From Erodium maritimum (Eukaryota > Streptophyta > Magnoliopsida > Geraniales > Geraniaceae), in the NCBI GenBank assembly GCA_963921825.1, contig OY997594.1, positions 13,955,001 through 14,019,000 of the forward strand: 64,000 nt of DNA, read 5' to 3'. Of this stretch, positions 1 to 9,989 are shown one piece after another (positions within the stretch are counted from its first letter, which is position 1; every line of letters starts with the position of its first letter). The position numbers and the translations under genes were made by a program. The notes under the pieces are model-generated. The model was not told the DNA's origin and ran no database searches. It was given only the letters and a program-made list of their open reading frames with translations.

Positions 1-1649
1 TAATTACTTATTTACCGCTTAGAATGCATGATCAGGATAATAAAATCGGAAACGTCCTAGATTTGCCTATAGGATGCGAATAACTAGATTAATCGTTTTT
101 CAATTACTAATAATCGGATAAGTCTAGTATGCATGTTAGGACGATGACAATTAGTGAAGTGTGCTTTCAATACTTGGGAAATTGATTGACTGGTAGAGAG
201 GTTGTGAAGAGCTCTCGGATTAGTTGTGTGCTAGGTTCACATGCTTGGTTGCTAATTGCTCGGTTAACCTAAGAGTCTAATGAAACTAGAGTAGCTCGTA
301 TGATTGAATGCTAAATAGTTGTTCACTTGTTGATTGATTTGTTGAATACAACTTGATTGGTTGAGTATTTATGTTAATATAATTGTTGATTGAACGGATG
401 ATCGAGTATGACTGGTTGTGCCACGGGGCACAATCAGGTGATCGATGTACCGCTGGTTCGTGACAGGTAAGTATACGGTAAGTATGGAGTGTTTTGGATG
501 TCTTGATTATGATGGAAGTGTGATCTGTTGAGCGTTGACTGGTGACCCATTTATACTTGCTCCTATATTCTTATTCTTGCATGCATGCTCGTTTATTAGT
601 TTGTATGTTGGTTGCTTGGTTCGGTACTACACCGGGGGGGGGGGGTAATCCGGTGCCGTTGTGGTGGTTGGAGTTGGACAGATACGGTGAGATATGGACT
701 GAGTATTGGAGCCTGAGGGCATTGGTTATTGGATATTACAAGGGTTAATTATTGACAGGTCCTGCGGGATATTTATGATTATTGGTAGATCCTGCGGGAC
801 ATAGATCGACTAGGAACAGATCCTGCGGGATATTGTTTGGGTTACTTCTTGAGAGATGGTTACCAAGGTTCCACCCAAGGATGTGCGTCCCCATCGAGCA
901 CTACCTTGGTTCCCTATGATATATGGTCCTTTGGAAGTATTTCTGGGAATCCCGATGATAAGCGCCCATTTGGGATTGTTTCCGGTGCCCCAACGCATGT
1001 GCGTCCTCTGGACCGAGGGAAAATCTGACATGATGTGGATACTCTGGTAGATCGGATTATGGGAACCGAGGTGATCCCAGAATCTATCCACGGATCGGAG
1101 GCTTGAGAAAGCAAGGGGTTGGCAAGATACTTATATATCCCAGTTGACTAATGTTCGTCTTTTGAAACATTTATTATAAATCTAGTTATATTCCTGTTAC
1201 TTGGATACTATTGCGTTATTCTAATTATTTCTGATTCTTTATCGCCTCCTTATTTATTATATCGTTCTGTCGTTCGAGCTACATTCGTAGACAGTTCATC
1301 TTAAACTTAAGGGTTGAGTTGTTAAGGTTTTTCCTACTGAGCGTCAGCTCACCCCCTTTTGATTTCTAATTGTTTTACAGGAGTACCAGATGTCTAGAGA
1401 GGCCGAGGCTAGGGAGCTTTGGGACTCTTCGGGTTGTCACTAAAGTTGTGTTGGTCCCTTATGTTGGACATACCTTATTTGACTATTTATGTTGGGCTGC
1501 GACTCACGTTGTTTTAAACTATTCACTGATATGTCGTTTTGACGAAGTTATTGAGATTTTGGGAACCTTTACCTGCCCTTTATGTTTCTTAACTATTTCA
1601 ACTCAGGTCACGTCTCTAGTCCGGTCAACGCCGGATTTGGGGCGTGACA
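1..1649 (-). mobile_element. Partial long LTR, TGTCACGCCCC family, running off the left edge
   Basis: Read on the minus strand this begins TGTCACGCCCCAAATCCGG at 1649 and runs off the window. The same start is seen at 34644 in the opposite orientation. Both copies share later landmarks: a CCTGCGGGAC-type short repeat (here about 760-835), a stretch around a CACAATCAG motif (here about 418-445), and the block around 1-130, which matches the reverse complement of about 36230-36340. No open reading frame of note is present, so the ORFs seen here are treated as chance. The call as an LTR is an inference from the TG start and the second copy. Confidence 0.6.
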
Positions 1650-3071
1650 CCCCTGGACACCATGTGGCTCTGCCACTGGACTAGTGTGAGTGGAGGGAAT
1701 TAGCGAAATAGTCTCCGATTTGTGCCTCCTTTGCAACATAACCTTTATTTGAAAAGCATTTATTTCTTATTTATTTTTTGAACTCCAAACCATGGAAAAT
1801 ACAATTTTACCCTCAACTAAAACCACTGCTTCTTCCCCTCGTACCGTACTTCCCTCCACAACTCCCAACTCTTCCACTTCTTTCTCTCTCACTGTCACCT
1901 TATTGTCAATGTTTCGGCTCAATCTCCGACAAACGAAGTTCGATTCCGAGCGCGAAGAGAAGGTCCTCGTTGGTCCTTCCACTACATAGTCGTCGCCTTG
2001 TCGAGGTCTTCACCCAACAACGAAAAGCTTCTCTGAGGTACGTATTAGGGCTCATTTCGATCGATTTTCTTGTAAAAATGTTGCGCAGCACACTAGTTGT
2101 AGAGGTTTATGTTGCAACATTGATGTAGATAGATAGGTTTAATTCCGATCACCGGGTAGTTGTACCTCTCGATCGGTTGTAGGGTTTGTCTCTATCGAGA
2201 CGTAGTAAACTCTATAGTAGTGTAGTTAGGCTTTGGTGAATCAAGACCGTAGGATTGTATGGTCTCTATCGAGACGTAGTAAATCCTAGAGAAATACAGT
2301 TAGGTTAGGGTTAATCAAGACCCTAGAATGATTGGGTGTACACGGTTTATGTCGATCGGTACAAGTATTGCACTGTCATATTCTCGATCGCCTTGACATG
2401 TTCTCGGTCGAGATTTACAGAAGTTGTGTAATGTATGTTGTTTCCCGTATAAGCCAGTGCATTCAAACGACAAGAAGGAAGCAAATGGCTAACAGACATG
2501 TTGAAGATGACATTCCGAGTGACAACGAACCAGTTCAATCGGAATAAGAACAAATAGAGGGTGAAGAACATCATTCAGTTCAATGTTATTATTATTTTTA
2601 GTTTTATTAGAGAATGGATGAGTGAAAAAAATGGGATTGAAAGATCTAGAGAGAGACCATAAAGAGAAGACTATATAACTTGGTTTTCTTTTTCTTACGA
2701 GGATCACGTATTTGACACTCAACTTTTAAGTCAAGAAACTTGCTACACAAATTTGCTCCTTTAGATTTTGTAAGCAAATGCGCAAATCAAATTATGATGG
2801 AAGAACAAATACAATCACTCTCATGACCTTTTGTCTTTTCTTTTTTATCATCTCATGACCTTTTGTCATTGAGAACATATCACTGTTTGCTACTCGCAAT
2901 CTACCAAGCAAATACAAGGCGATACCAAATATCACATTCATATTCATGTTGTTAAAATATCAAGCAATACGCATGGTAATACCAAATAGCATATTACAAA
3001 CCAATTAAACTAAAATTACAAAATCTGTTTGAACAAAAATAATAAACCTTGCTAGTTCTCCTTAATCCGTA
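1650..3071. other. Intergenic stretch with one short tandem duplication
   Basis: No convincing gene is seen. A short plus-strand ORF at 1792-1989 is serine/threonine-rich low-complexity sequence and overlaps an equally long ORF in another frame, so it is not called. The only structure is a two-copy 74-bp tandem repeat at 2188-2336. From 2570 onward the sequence is AT-rich and leads into the 3' side of the membrane-protein gene at 3072-3554. Confidence 0.5.
2188..2336. repeat. Two-copy tandem repeat, 74-bp period
   Basis: Two adjacent units each start GTCTCTATCGAGACGTAGTA (2188 and 2262) and end in a block resembling AATCAAGACC(C/G)TAG. They differ at several positions in the middle, so the duplication is not recent. 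Each unit opens with the palindrome TCTCTATCGAGA. Confidence 0.75.
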
Positions 3072-3554
3072 TCAGGCACACGGAACGTAGCGACAAGCAT
3101 ATAGCTCAACAATCGCGAAGGCAAGCAGAGCTAGTAACATAGAGTACACATACGCATACAACTTATAGACCCTAAACTTGTCCGGCTTGATTACTCGTGA
3201 TTCATTACCACCACCGGATCCGGATTCAGCCAAAGAGATCCTTTCGCGGACCACTTCGAGCTCCAAGACGTTAAAATCGAGTTCGAGCTGAACTCGAACA
3301 TAACTGGCAATAGTGCTCGTAAAGGTAAGCGCAAAGAGGAAGGAAAGCAAGAGCGAGAGGCAGAAGGGTATCCACCAAAAACGGCACGGGACGCCGGAGA
3401 CGGATAGTAGAAGAAGCGCTTGGATGAACAAGTAAAAGGCGGTTTGGTGAAGAGCCTCGGTTTCATAGTGTCGCACTCTTTTATGTTCTTTATGGTTTAT
3501 GGACTTCAATTCGTTATGGGTCTTCTTGTGTTGCTCAAACCTTGAAGCTTCCAT
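3072..3554 (-). CDS. Small three-pass membrane protein, function unknown
   Basis: This is an intronless 160-aa ORF starting at the ATG at 3554. Residues 1-35 are highly charged and hydrophilic (many K, H, E). Three hydrophobic stretches follow: about 38-57, about 60-86 (which contains the FWWIPF motif) and about 131-156. Between segments 2 and 3 lies a charged, glycine/serine-bearing loop (residues about 95-128). The layout suggests an integral membrane protein with a cytosolic N-terminus. I do not recognise a named family; it resembles the many uncharacterised small plant membrane proteins. Support for a real gene: the ORF is long for such an AT-rich context, composition changes sharply at its ends, and a TATATATA box lies about 65 bp upstream of the ATG on the same strand. 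No neighbour points to a role. A transposon origin cannot be excluded but nothing suggests it. Confidence 0.72.
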   Translation of the reverse strand: MEASRFEQHKKTHNELKSINHKEHKRVRHYETEALHQTAFYLFIQALLLLSVSGVPCRFWWIPFCLSLLLSFLFALTFTSTIASYVRVQLELDFNVLELEVVRERISLAESGSGGGNESRVIKPDKFRVYKLYAYVYSMLLALLAFAIVELYACRYVPCA

Positions 3555-3616
3555 GTGCTAATAATTTGATCGATCGATCAAATTATAATACCATGTACAT
3601 TTGTGCAACTCGCATC

Positions 3617-3624
3617 TATATATA
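3617..3624 (-). promoter_or_regulatory. TATA box of the three-pass membrane protein gene
   Basis: TATATATA on the minus strand, about 65 bp before the ATG at 3554. This is a plausible distance for a short plant 5' leader. Confidence 0.5.
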
Positions 3625-4500
3625 AGGATATATAAAATTAAATTAATAAAAGGATGTTCTTGTTCACCAAGTCATTGACTGTATTCTTTTGCTTGTAAGA
3701 CTTTTATTTTCTAATTGTCTATGGTGACAAAGGGAAGGCGGTGATGATGACGGTTGCTTTGTATGTTTTACCATACTTCTTCTCGTCGTCTTTTTGTTGA
3801 AGATCATTACTATTGAATGAATAATACACTCTGAATATGCTTAATGTGAGACAAGTGTTTTATGGGAACCAGACTTTTGTTTTTAGATTAATAAGAAAGT
3901 TGATGTGTTAAGATACTGATACTCTTTGTTGCTCAATTATCTCCCACAACAAACATGTAGAGTCGATCAATCTTATTAATTGATAGTGGTCATAACATTT
4001 ACAAACAGTTTTACCAACTTGTCGCGTCATTCGTCTTTCCCCTAGAATTGGACCAGTTTAACAGCATTGGTCCACCGATTTTCAAGCACTTGCCTAAAAA
4101 TGTTGTGTAAAATTGATATGCTCATAGTTTCCAAAAACAAGGTGTATAGTATACGACTGAAATAGCAGAGTTGGTTCTTGGAAGATTGATGGTCATTTGA
4201 TAAGATACGTGTTTTTCTTTGTTAACTTGTTGGAAGAGCAACTAAACGTGTATTGACTATTAACCCTACACGATACGAAGAAAAGTTTCGAGTATTGTTG
4301 TTGACAACATTAATCTATCAAGTCAATGCAACTCATACAATCCAAATTTCACTAATGGGCTGTGGGTGTAGAACCAGTCCAGTAATTCAGAACATATTTC
4401 ATTGGGCTTTTGTCCACGAACGATGTATGTCGTGTTTGATAATAAAAAAGTATACATCATATTTTGTAACATTAACATCGTCATTTTAATAATAATAAAA
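3625..4500. other. Intergenic, nothing recognised
   Basis: AT-rich sequence with only short ORFs. The longest (4253-4489, plus) has no recognisable features. It contains the upstream region of the membrane-protein gene and ends where LINE-like GC-richer sequence begins at about 4510. Confidence 0.5.
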
Positions 4501-4509
4501 ACTATGAGC

Positions 4510-5325
4510 TATGTTAGCGTTTTGGCGCTGCCCCTTGCCCCTCCATCTAAGTAAGCTCGGTCAAGATCATCCCGACGATGTTCCGGCTCCTCTACCCTAT
4601 CGTAATGGCGTTATCCTCAGCCCTCCCGGAGCGGTCGCATACCTCGACCTCGCGTACCTTTAGGCGGCGACCCACCAATTCGCCAAAACGCCACGCTTCC
4701 GACCTCTCCGTCATCTCTGTCTTCTCCGACCAATCCTGCCTGGATTCGGTGAACCCTTCTCCAATTTACGTGGATCCAGGCTGGGGGCTTTTGCCCAATC
4801 CGCTTCGCCCTCTATAGGAGCCTGATATACGGATCTTGGCATGGAATTGTCAGGGTACGAGCTCCCGACCGCATAAGCAGCACCTGCGTCATCTCCTTCG
4901 CGACATGCGTCCACACAACGCTTTTTTGTCTGAGACCCTTCTCTCGGCGCAAAAGTGTATTGTTATCCTACTCTCTGGGTTTTCATGGTCACGTCTGTGT
5001 CCCGACGTCGGATACCCAAAGGGCATGGCTCTATTCTGGATTGCTGGGGTCGATGTGGTATTCCGGGCATCGGGCACTCACTATATTGATGTTGAGGTCT
5101 CGGCTCCGAGGCATGAGGATATACGGTTGACCGGTATTTACGGGGAGGCTCAGTGGGAGAAGCTACACTGGACTTGGAACTTGCTCCTCCATCTTCACCT
5201 ACCAACCCGCCCCAATTGGATTGTTATCGGAGACTTCAATGGAATCTTGGACCAGGATGAGACAGTAGGAGGCGATACCTACCCCCATGGTCTTGTTGAT
5301 GATTTTTTTTGGTTGTTGATGAACT
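4510..5325 (+). pseudogene. LINE ORF2 fragment: L1-type endonuclease N-terminus
   Basis: One reading frame from 4578 to 5327, broken only by a stop at 4815-4817, encodes the start of a plant L1-type ORF2. Visible apurinic-endonuclease-like motifs are LAWNCQGTSS (metal-binding Asn, about 4836-4865), FLSETLLS (catalytic Glu, about 4924-4947) and GDFNGIL (about 5231-5250). The family normally nicks target DNA and is followed by reverse transcriptase and a zf-RVT domain; none of that follows here. The fragment stops abruptly at about 5325 where it meets ORF1 sequence in the opposite orientation. It is a dead fragment: truncated, with no reverse transcriptase and no poly(A) tail. Confidence 0.8.
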
Positions 5326-6780
5326 GAGCCTTCCACAAGTCATCACTAAACCCGATCCTGGCTGGGTTAGGGGTCTCAGCATGGACCGGTGTCGTAGATA
5401 GGACAGTGAACCTCATTGCAAGGTTCTTTGCTTGAAACGGGGAGAAACCCAACGGATCCCTAGGGGACAAACTTAAGGTTGGTGCCACCCACTCCCTTAA
5501 GATAGGTTTCCCAATTTCCGGAGCCCCGTCTGCGGACAGAGACATGTAGTACGTCCTAGGGACTTCCGGGAGTTCTAGAGAACAGTTAGCAACAACATGG
5601 TCTATCCTACCACAGTTGAAGCAAACCATGGGAAGTCGCTCGTACTTGAAAGTGACCCAAATGGGGTGCAGAAGCTCTTGAAAACTCAAGACCATCGTCC
5701 TACGAAGAGGTTGGTCGATCAAGTGCCAGAATCGCACCCGGACCTTGTCACCCTTTGCAAAATCCCCATCTATCCGCATGAATCATCACGCACCCAGCCA
5801 GTGAGTCACCCACACTGGTATCGGTGGTAACTGTGGCTACTATCTATGGGAGCCCCCAAACTTGAGCCCATAGCTGAATTGGACTAATCCCCGCCCCCGT
5901 GAAGGCCTTCCGTTGTGAGCTTTGTCAGGACAAGTGGGTAGCGTTGGAAGCACCAAGGCTTACCTCAACGGACAATCTTCATCGCCACCTTCGACGCGAA
6001 ATAAAACGTGTATAACCCCCTAGAGAGGTCTTTGATGACCAATTATTCTGTCATAGATCCCCATCCCTGAAGAATAATTTGCAACACAAAATCCGTAGTG
6101 GGCGGCCGAGGATACATGAATCTTCCTGCCAATCTGAAGCACATGCATATCGAGGAAGGCAGTTGTGATGTTGGGACTCGGAATATAACATCCTAGTTTG
6201 GCAGTGGTGTGCATGTTTCCAGCGAGGTGTCAAATTCGTCCAGTGATGAGAACGTAGTCGTTATCAACAGTGACATGCTCTCTAGTATTAGTAGCGAACC
6301 TCGACCTATTGGTGATTGGTCGGCCTCCTTTCGCAATGTCAACTTCTAATTTTGATTGCTTATGCTAAAGAAAGGCGACAGGGGTGAACGTGGCACAATT
6401 TCTATTGGGACGTCTTTGGGGCGTCCATTAACAGTAGAGGCCCTGGGGTTAAGGTTTGTATCCACAAAGAAGACGGGAGGCATCATCGCCGGAGTCACCA
6501 CCAAACAGTGGGATAAATCCCTAGGCAAGGAAGATGCCCTGGAAGGGGATTGCGCAAGCATTGTCTTAGTCAAGAGGGCTAGCTGCAGTGCCGAAGCAAG
6601 TGCTTCAGAACTTAAACCCGGTGGGCATGGGGAGGGTTTTCGGGGACACCTTCTTGGGCTTCCTAGGAGCCAGCTTGGGGTGCACAAACTCCTGAGGCGT
6701 TCGTTGAGGCGGGATGGTCATCGGAGGCTGGGTGGTTGGCATATTGGGTCTCGGTAGAGGGTCTACTATTGTTCCCCCAT
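5279..6780 (-). pseudogene. LINE ORF1 fragment: DUF4283 region plus zinc knuckle
   Basis: The open part (5779-5279) reads FAKGDKVRVRFWHL, then the knuckle CFNCGRIDHVVANC (Cys-x2-Cys-x4-His-x4-Cys), then a proline-rich tail. This is the second half of a plant LINE ORF1, a nucleic-acid-binding chaperone-type protein. Upstream (to about 6780) the minus strand retains further ORF1-like proline-rich sequence but is broken by stops and at least one frameshift near 5780, just before MRIDGDFAKG. The same FWHL-plus-knuckle arrangement recurs at about 47.9-48.1 kb. The 3' end of this fragment abuts the plus-strand endonuclease fragment, so the locus is rearranged and non-functional. Confidence 0.75.
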
Positions 6781-7332
6781 GGAGGGATCAAACTCCTCAG
6801 AGAGAACCAGAAATGCTATAGCCAAGAATCAAGGCATTGTAGTCATCGCAGGTGAGATCGTCTTTTTGTAGACCTTTCATCCCCTTATCGGCTTTGTAAA
6901 TGCCGTAATCAAACAAGGAAAGAGGGTTGAAAGGAGACCTAAAAGGATGGTGGGAACATATTTTTCCATGGAAGAGACAGCAGAAAAAAAAAACATAAAC
7001 GAAAGGGGAGGAAGAGAGCACTAATAGGACACCAAACAGAGAGTAGATAAGATTTCCCGCTACTAGTTTTTTTTATATGGGGTTAGTTGAATACACCTTA
7101 AGACCAGTTCGCACTGACTGAAATATTTAATTTTAAACGTTAGACTACGTAAACTATGGTAATAGACTATTTCATCTTGGAGAACAATAATACTAAGAGG
7201 AGCTAGTACTGATGTTGTAAGGTTAAGCAGAGCTGTCCCATACGTAGAGTCAAACATGCTATTTAATAATTATACTCATACTGATCAAGAAGTTTTAACC
7301 ATCTTGAAGTGTTTTAATTGAGTTCATAGTAA
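6781..7332. other. Intergenic, nothing recognised
   Basis: AT-rich spacer between LINE remains and the Harbinger-type element. No gene or repeat is seen apart from a few A-runs. It ends at the TAA target duplication of the next element. Confidence 0.5.
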
Positions 7333-7346
7333 GAGCATCCACAGTC
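7330..7346. repeat. Left TSD (TAA) and left TIR of the Harbinger-type element
   Basis: TAA at 7330-7332 followed by GAGCATCCACAGTC. It pairs with the inverted GACTGTGGGTGCTC plus TAA at 9714-9730. Confidence 0.88.
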
Positions 7347-7665
7347 ATCTCGTCGGTTGTCGGCGAGATGGCGCCGACGAGATGATATAAAATAAAAAAA
7401 TTTGAAGCATCTCACCAGCTCATCGCCAGTGATGTCTGCACTGAGGTACTGTTGCTGGCGAGAAGCAGCCGGCGAGATGGAGGAAAAAGCAATTAAAAAA
7501 AAGAAAAAAATTGCAACTTAAACCCACAACTTTATTATAATTATACCTATACCACACATACGATAATTAAAACATACTTAAACGATAAGTATACCTATAA
7601 TTAGCACGCAGATGGTAATTTAATACATAAGTAAACAATATCTAATTTTATTACATGATCACGAT

Positions 7666-8055
7666 CTACAGCTCGTGAACGTACTGCAGGAATTTGTGAT
7701 GGTCTCGAACGATCTCCCACAGAAACATCTTCGTGAAATAGGTGTCACGGTACCTGTGGTGGGCAGCGGCTACTTGAGAGCGAAGGTAATTCTCGGTACT
7801 TCCCGGCGGGGTGTTATGAACTGCTACATGGTAGCACAGTTCATACCGGTGGATTTTCCTGGCGAGATCCTGCCAGTGGTCTCGACACTGTTTCTGGGTT
7901 CTCGGCGGGGAATTGGCCGGAGCATCATGGACAAAATTGGCATAGACTACCGGCCAGTACCTATGATTTGGGCCCGTCCGGGCGTCCTGCAACCAACATA
8001 GGACTAGCACCATCTCTTCCTCGTTGGTCCACGGGTATGAGACTACGCCGGCCAT
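7666..8055 (-). CDS. Myb/SANT-like ORF A inside the Harbinger-type element
   Basis: A 129-aa ORF from the ATG at 8055; that start is chosen because it lies about 100 bp after a TATAAATA box, whereas the longer upstream reading would run through the promoter. The N-terminus YPWTNEEEMVLVLCWLQ is a SANT/Myb-type helix with the usual Trp. It is followed by the conserved YWPVVY and QKQCRDHWQDL blocks, spaced as in the DNA-binding ORF1 proteins of Harbinger elements; these are often misnamed glutathione S-transferase T3-like in plant databases. The C-terminal part repeats the F-x4-W-x2-R layout of the family. In Harbinger transposons this partner protein helps bring transposase to the ends. Here it has no transposase next to it. 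It is roughly half the length of ORF B and lacks the acidic/serine-rich C-terminal region. Confidence 0.7.
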   Translation of the reverse strand: MAGVVSYPWTNEEEMVLVLCWLQDARTGPNHRYWPVVYANFVHDAPANSPPRTQKQCRDHWQDLARKIHRYELCYHVAVHNTPPGSTENYLRSQVAAAHHRYRDTYFTKMFLWEIVRDHHKFLQYVHEL

Positions 8056-8155
8056 TGGTGCTTCGAAGAAAGGGAGGAAAAATGGAAGAACAAAAGTTTG
8101 GGAGATAGAGAGAGAATTGGAGAAGAGGTGTGAAGAATGAAGGAGGAAAGGGTGG

Positions 8156-8163
8156 TATTTATA
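8156..8163 (-). promoter_or_regulatory. TATA box of Myb/SANT ORF A
   Basis: TATAAATA on the minus strand, about 100 bp upstream of the ATG at 8055, followed by a CT-rich leader on the same strand. Confidence 0.55.
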
Positions 8164-8409
8164 GGCCAAACCGCCGGCCAAAAGGGGGCATTTTGGTCTT
8201 TTTGTGGTGGCGGTGGCATTAATGGCACACATCCCAATAAACCTACAATTCATAATTGAAAAAAAAAACAACTACTTGTTTGACCAAATTAAAACAATTC
8301 ATTAAAGGAAACAATTACCAAAACATAAAACTTAAAAAAAAATTCATTAAAGGAAACTGGAATTACAACTTCAAAAAAAAACAAGTACGTTAAGCTTAAA
8401 AAAAACAAG

Positions 8410-9384
8410 TCACTGGTTCATTAGATTGCGCAAAATCCTAAGCTGCGTCATGTGGGCCTCTAGCTGCTCGGGATCCATGCCCGAAGTGTCGGTTTTTTCT
8501 GCTTCGACCCATTACTGGTATGCCATCAGCTTCAGCTGCGCAGCCTTCTCAATGGTCATGGCTTGGCTTGCTTCTTTGGCCGCTATATGGGCCCTCTCGA
8601 CACGATCGGCAACCGCTTCCTTAGACGATGATGTTGAGCCCTTACCTCTGAGCCTTGCAGCCTTGCATCCCATAGGCCTCTTGTACTGGGGTTGACCGTC
8701 CGTATTAGCACCCGTCGTCTGCTGACTATCCTCACAGCCCGGCGTGTCTTCACGAGGGCGCTTGCCGGAGTCGGTAGAATCTTCGACATCGAACTCCGTA
8801 ACCGGTGTCGGTACAACGGGCTCGTCAACAACAAAGTAATGGGAATTCCACTTGTGTTCTACTTTCCTAAGATCCCACCAGTGTTTCCATGTGAATGGAT
8901 GACCACAAGCCTTTACGTATTGCTCCTCGGTCAAACTCATGATTCCCGCGACCGACCGACCGCTCCTGTGGTCCCTGCAGTTCTTCACAAACAGCCCTTG
9001 GAAGAACGTCACTTTGGGATTCGTCCCCTGCCAGTGGTCTTTGCACTGCTTGGCCGACCTCAGCGGATCATCCGAGCCCCGACTAGCAGCCAGTTCATCA
9101 GCGATGGCCCCCCAGTACTTCAAATTATGCTTCTGGTTGTCGTGCACTGAGTCATACGAGTGGTGCATCCAAGCTCGAACTAATTTGCAGTCCTCCTCGT
9201 CGGTCCACAAGACACGCTTTGCTTTGGCCTTTGTCGGACGGACGTTGGTGGGCTCGGTAGTAGGTGGAGAGGATTGGACTGTCGGGTTGGGGGACAAAAT
9301 CGGGTCCAAGAACTCTTGGGACAACGTTTCATCCGTCACCGACCTATAGATGGATGCCCACTCGTTGAGATCGAAGGAAGCCAT
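8410..9384 (-). pseudogene. Myb/SANT-like ORF B with an in-frame stop near the C-terminus
   Basis: The ORF opens with MASFDLNEWASIY at 9384. After a linker comes the SANT-type block VLWTDEEDCKLVRAWMHHS (residues about 58-76), then LKYWGAIADEL and AKQCKDHWQG, with a long tail containing a basic, serine-rich stretch. This is the Harbinger-associated Myb-like (GST T3-like misnamed) family. Translation stops at a TAA (8512-8514) after 290 residues. The frame then stays open for 33 more codons, including MDPEQLEAHMTQLRILRN, and ends at a TGA at 8410-8412. The family commonly ends in such a helix, so I infer that the TAA is a recent nonsense change in a 324-codon ORF. Whether the 290-aa form works is unknown. 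Confidence 0.72.
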
Positions 9385-9462
9385 AGCTACAATTCGAACC
9401 TATGAAAGTGTAGTAGAGGGAGGAAGAATTTGATTGTGTGTGAAAATTGAGTTTGGGGGTGT

Positions 9463-9470
9463 TATTTATA
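9463..9470 (-). promoter_or_regulatory. TATA box of Myb/SANT ORF B
   Basis: TATAAATA on the minus strand about 80 bp upstream of the ATG at 9384. The TATA-to-ATG spacing resembles that of ORF A. Confidence 0.55.
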
Positions 9471-9713
9471 GGGGGAAAGTGCAAATAACATTAATGTTTG
9501 CTGCCAGCGAAGGCCACGTGTCGCCAGCGTGGGGGTCGCCAACGGCCGGCGCGCCGCCCGAGGGAGTCAAAGTCCACATCGCCAGCGAGATCTGCTGGTG
9601 AGTTGGCCAACGTCTCTCCATCTCGCCGGCGCCCATCTCGCCAGCGCCCATCTCGCCTGCTCTTTGCCAGCTCCTCGTCGGCGACATCTCCTCGCCAACA
9701 CCATCTCACCCAC

Positions 9714-9730
9714 GACTGTGGGTGCTCTAA
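9714..9730. repeat. Right TIR and right TSD (TAA) of the Harbinger-type element
   Basis: GACTGTGGGTGCTC followed by TAA at 9728-9730, the inverted partner of the left end at 7330-7346. Confidence 0.88.
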
Positions 9731-9989
9731 CTTGATGTCCTAGATTCTTCAATTTCCATCTTATAAGTTGTAAGTTGGATGAAAGAAGACAACTAAATAT
9801 TTTGAATGACATGTTCATTTTTTAAATACGCAAAACATGAAAATAAAATAAAAATCGTTTCATGAAGTTGTCATGAGACCACGTGTACAAAGTACAAACA
9901 CAATTAAATTCATAATTAATGTCTTTTTTTCGTGGCAAGAGCAAATAATACAGTGGAGTAGAATAGGAAACAGAGCATCTATCTAGTAA

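Larger units (their letters stand above)
7333..9727 (-). mobile_element. PIF/Harbinger-type element, non-autonomous, two Myb/SANT ORFs
   Basis: The ends are 14-bp terminal inverted repeats, GAGCATCCACAGTC on the left and GAGCACCCACAGTC on the right (one mismatch). They are flanked by the 3-bp target duplication TAA (7330-7332 and 9728-9730). TWA duplications and G-rich short TIRs of this kind are diagnostic of PIF/Harbinger transposons. Both subterminal regions are packed with variants of GGCGAGATGG in both orientations, likely transposase-binding repeats. The 2,395-bp interior holds two same-strand ORFs with Myb/SANT-like features, each with its own TATA box. No DDE transposase ORF is present, so the element should depend on a transposase elsewhere. 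Confidence 0.88.

Noticed and set aside
1778-2128. Possible serine/leucine-rich small gene on the plus strand
   Set aside because: Two overlapping frames are equally open, the text is low complexity, and there is no promoter or homology signal.
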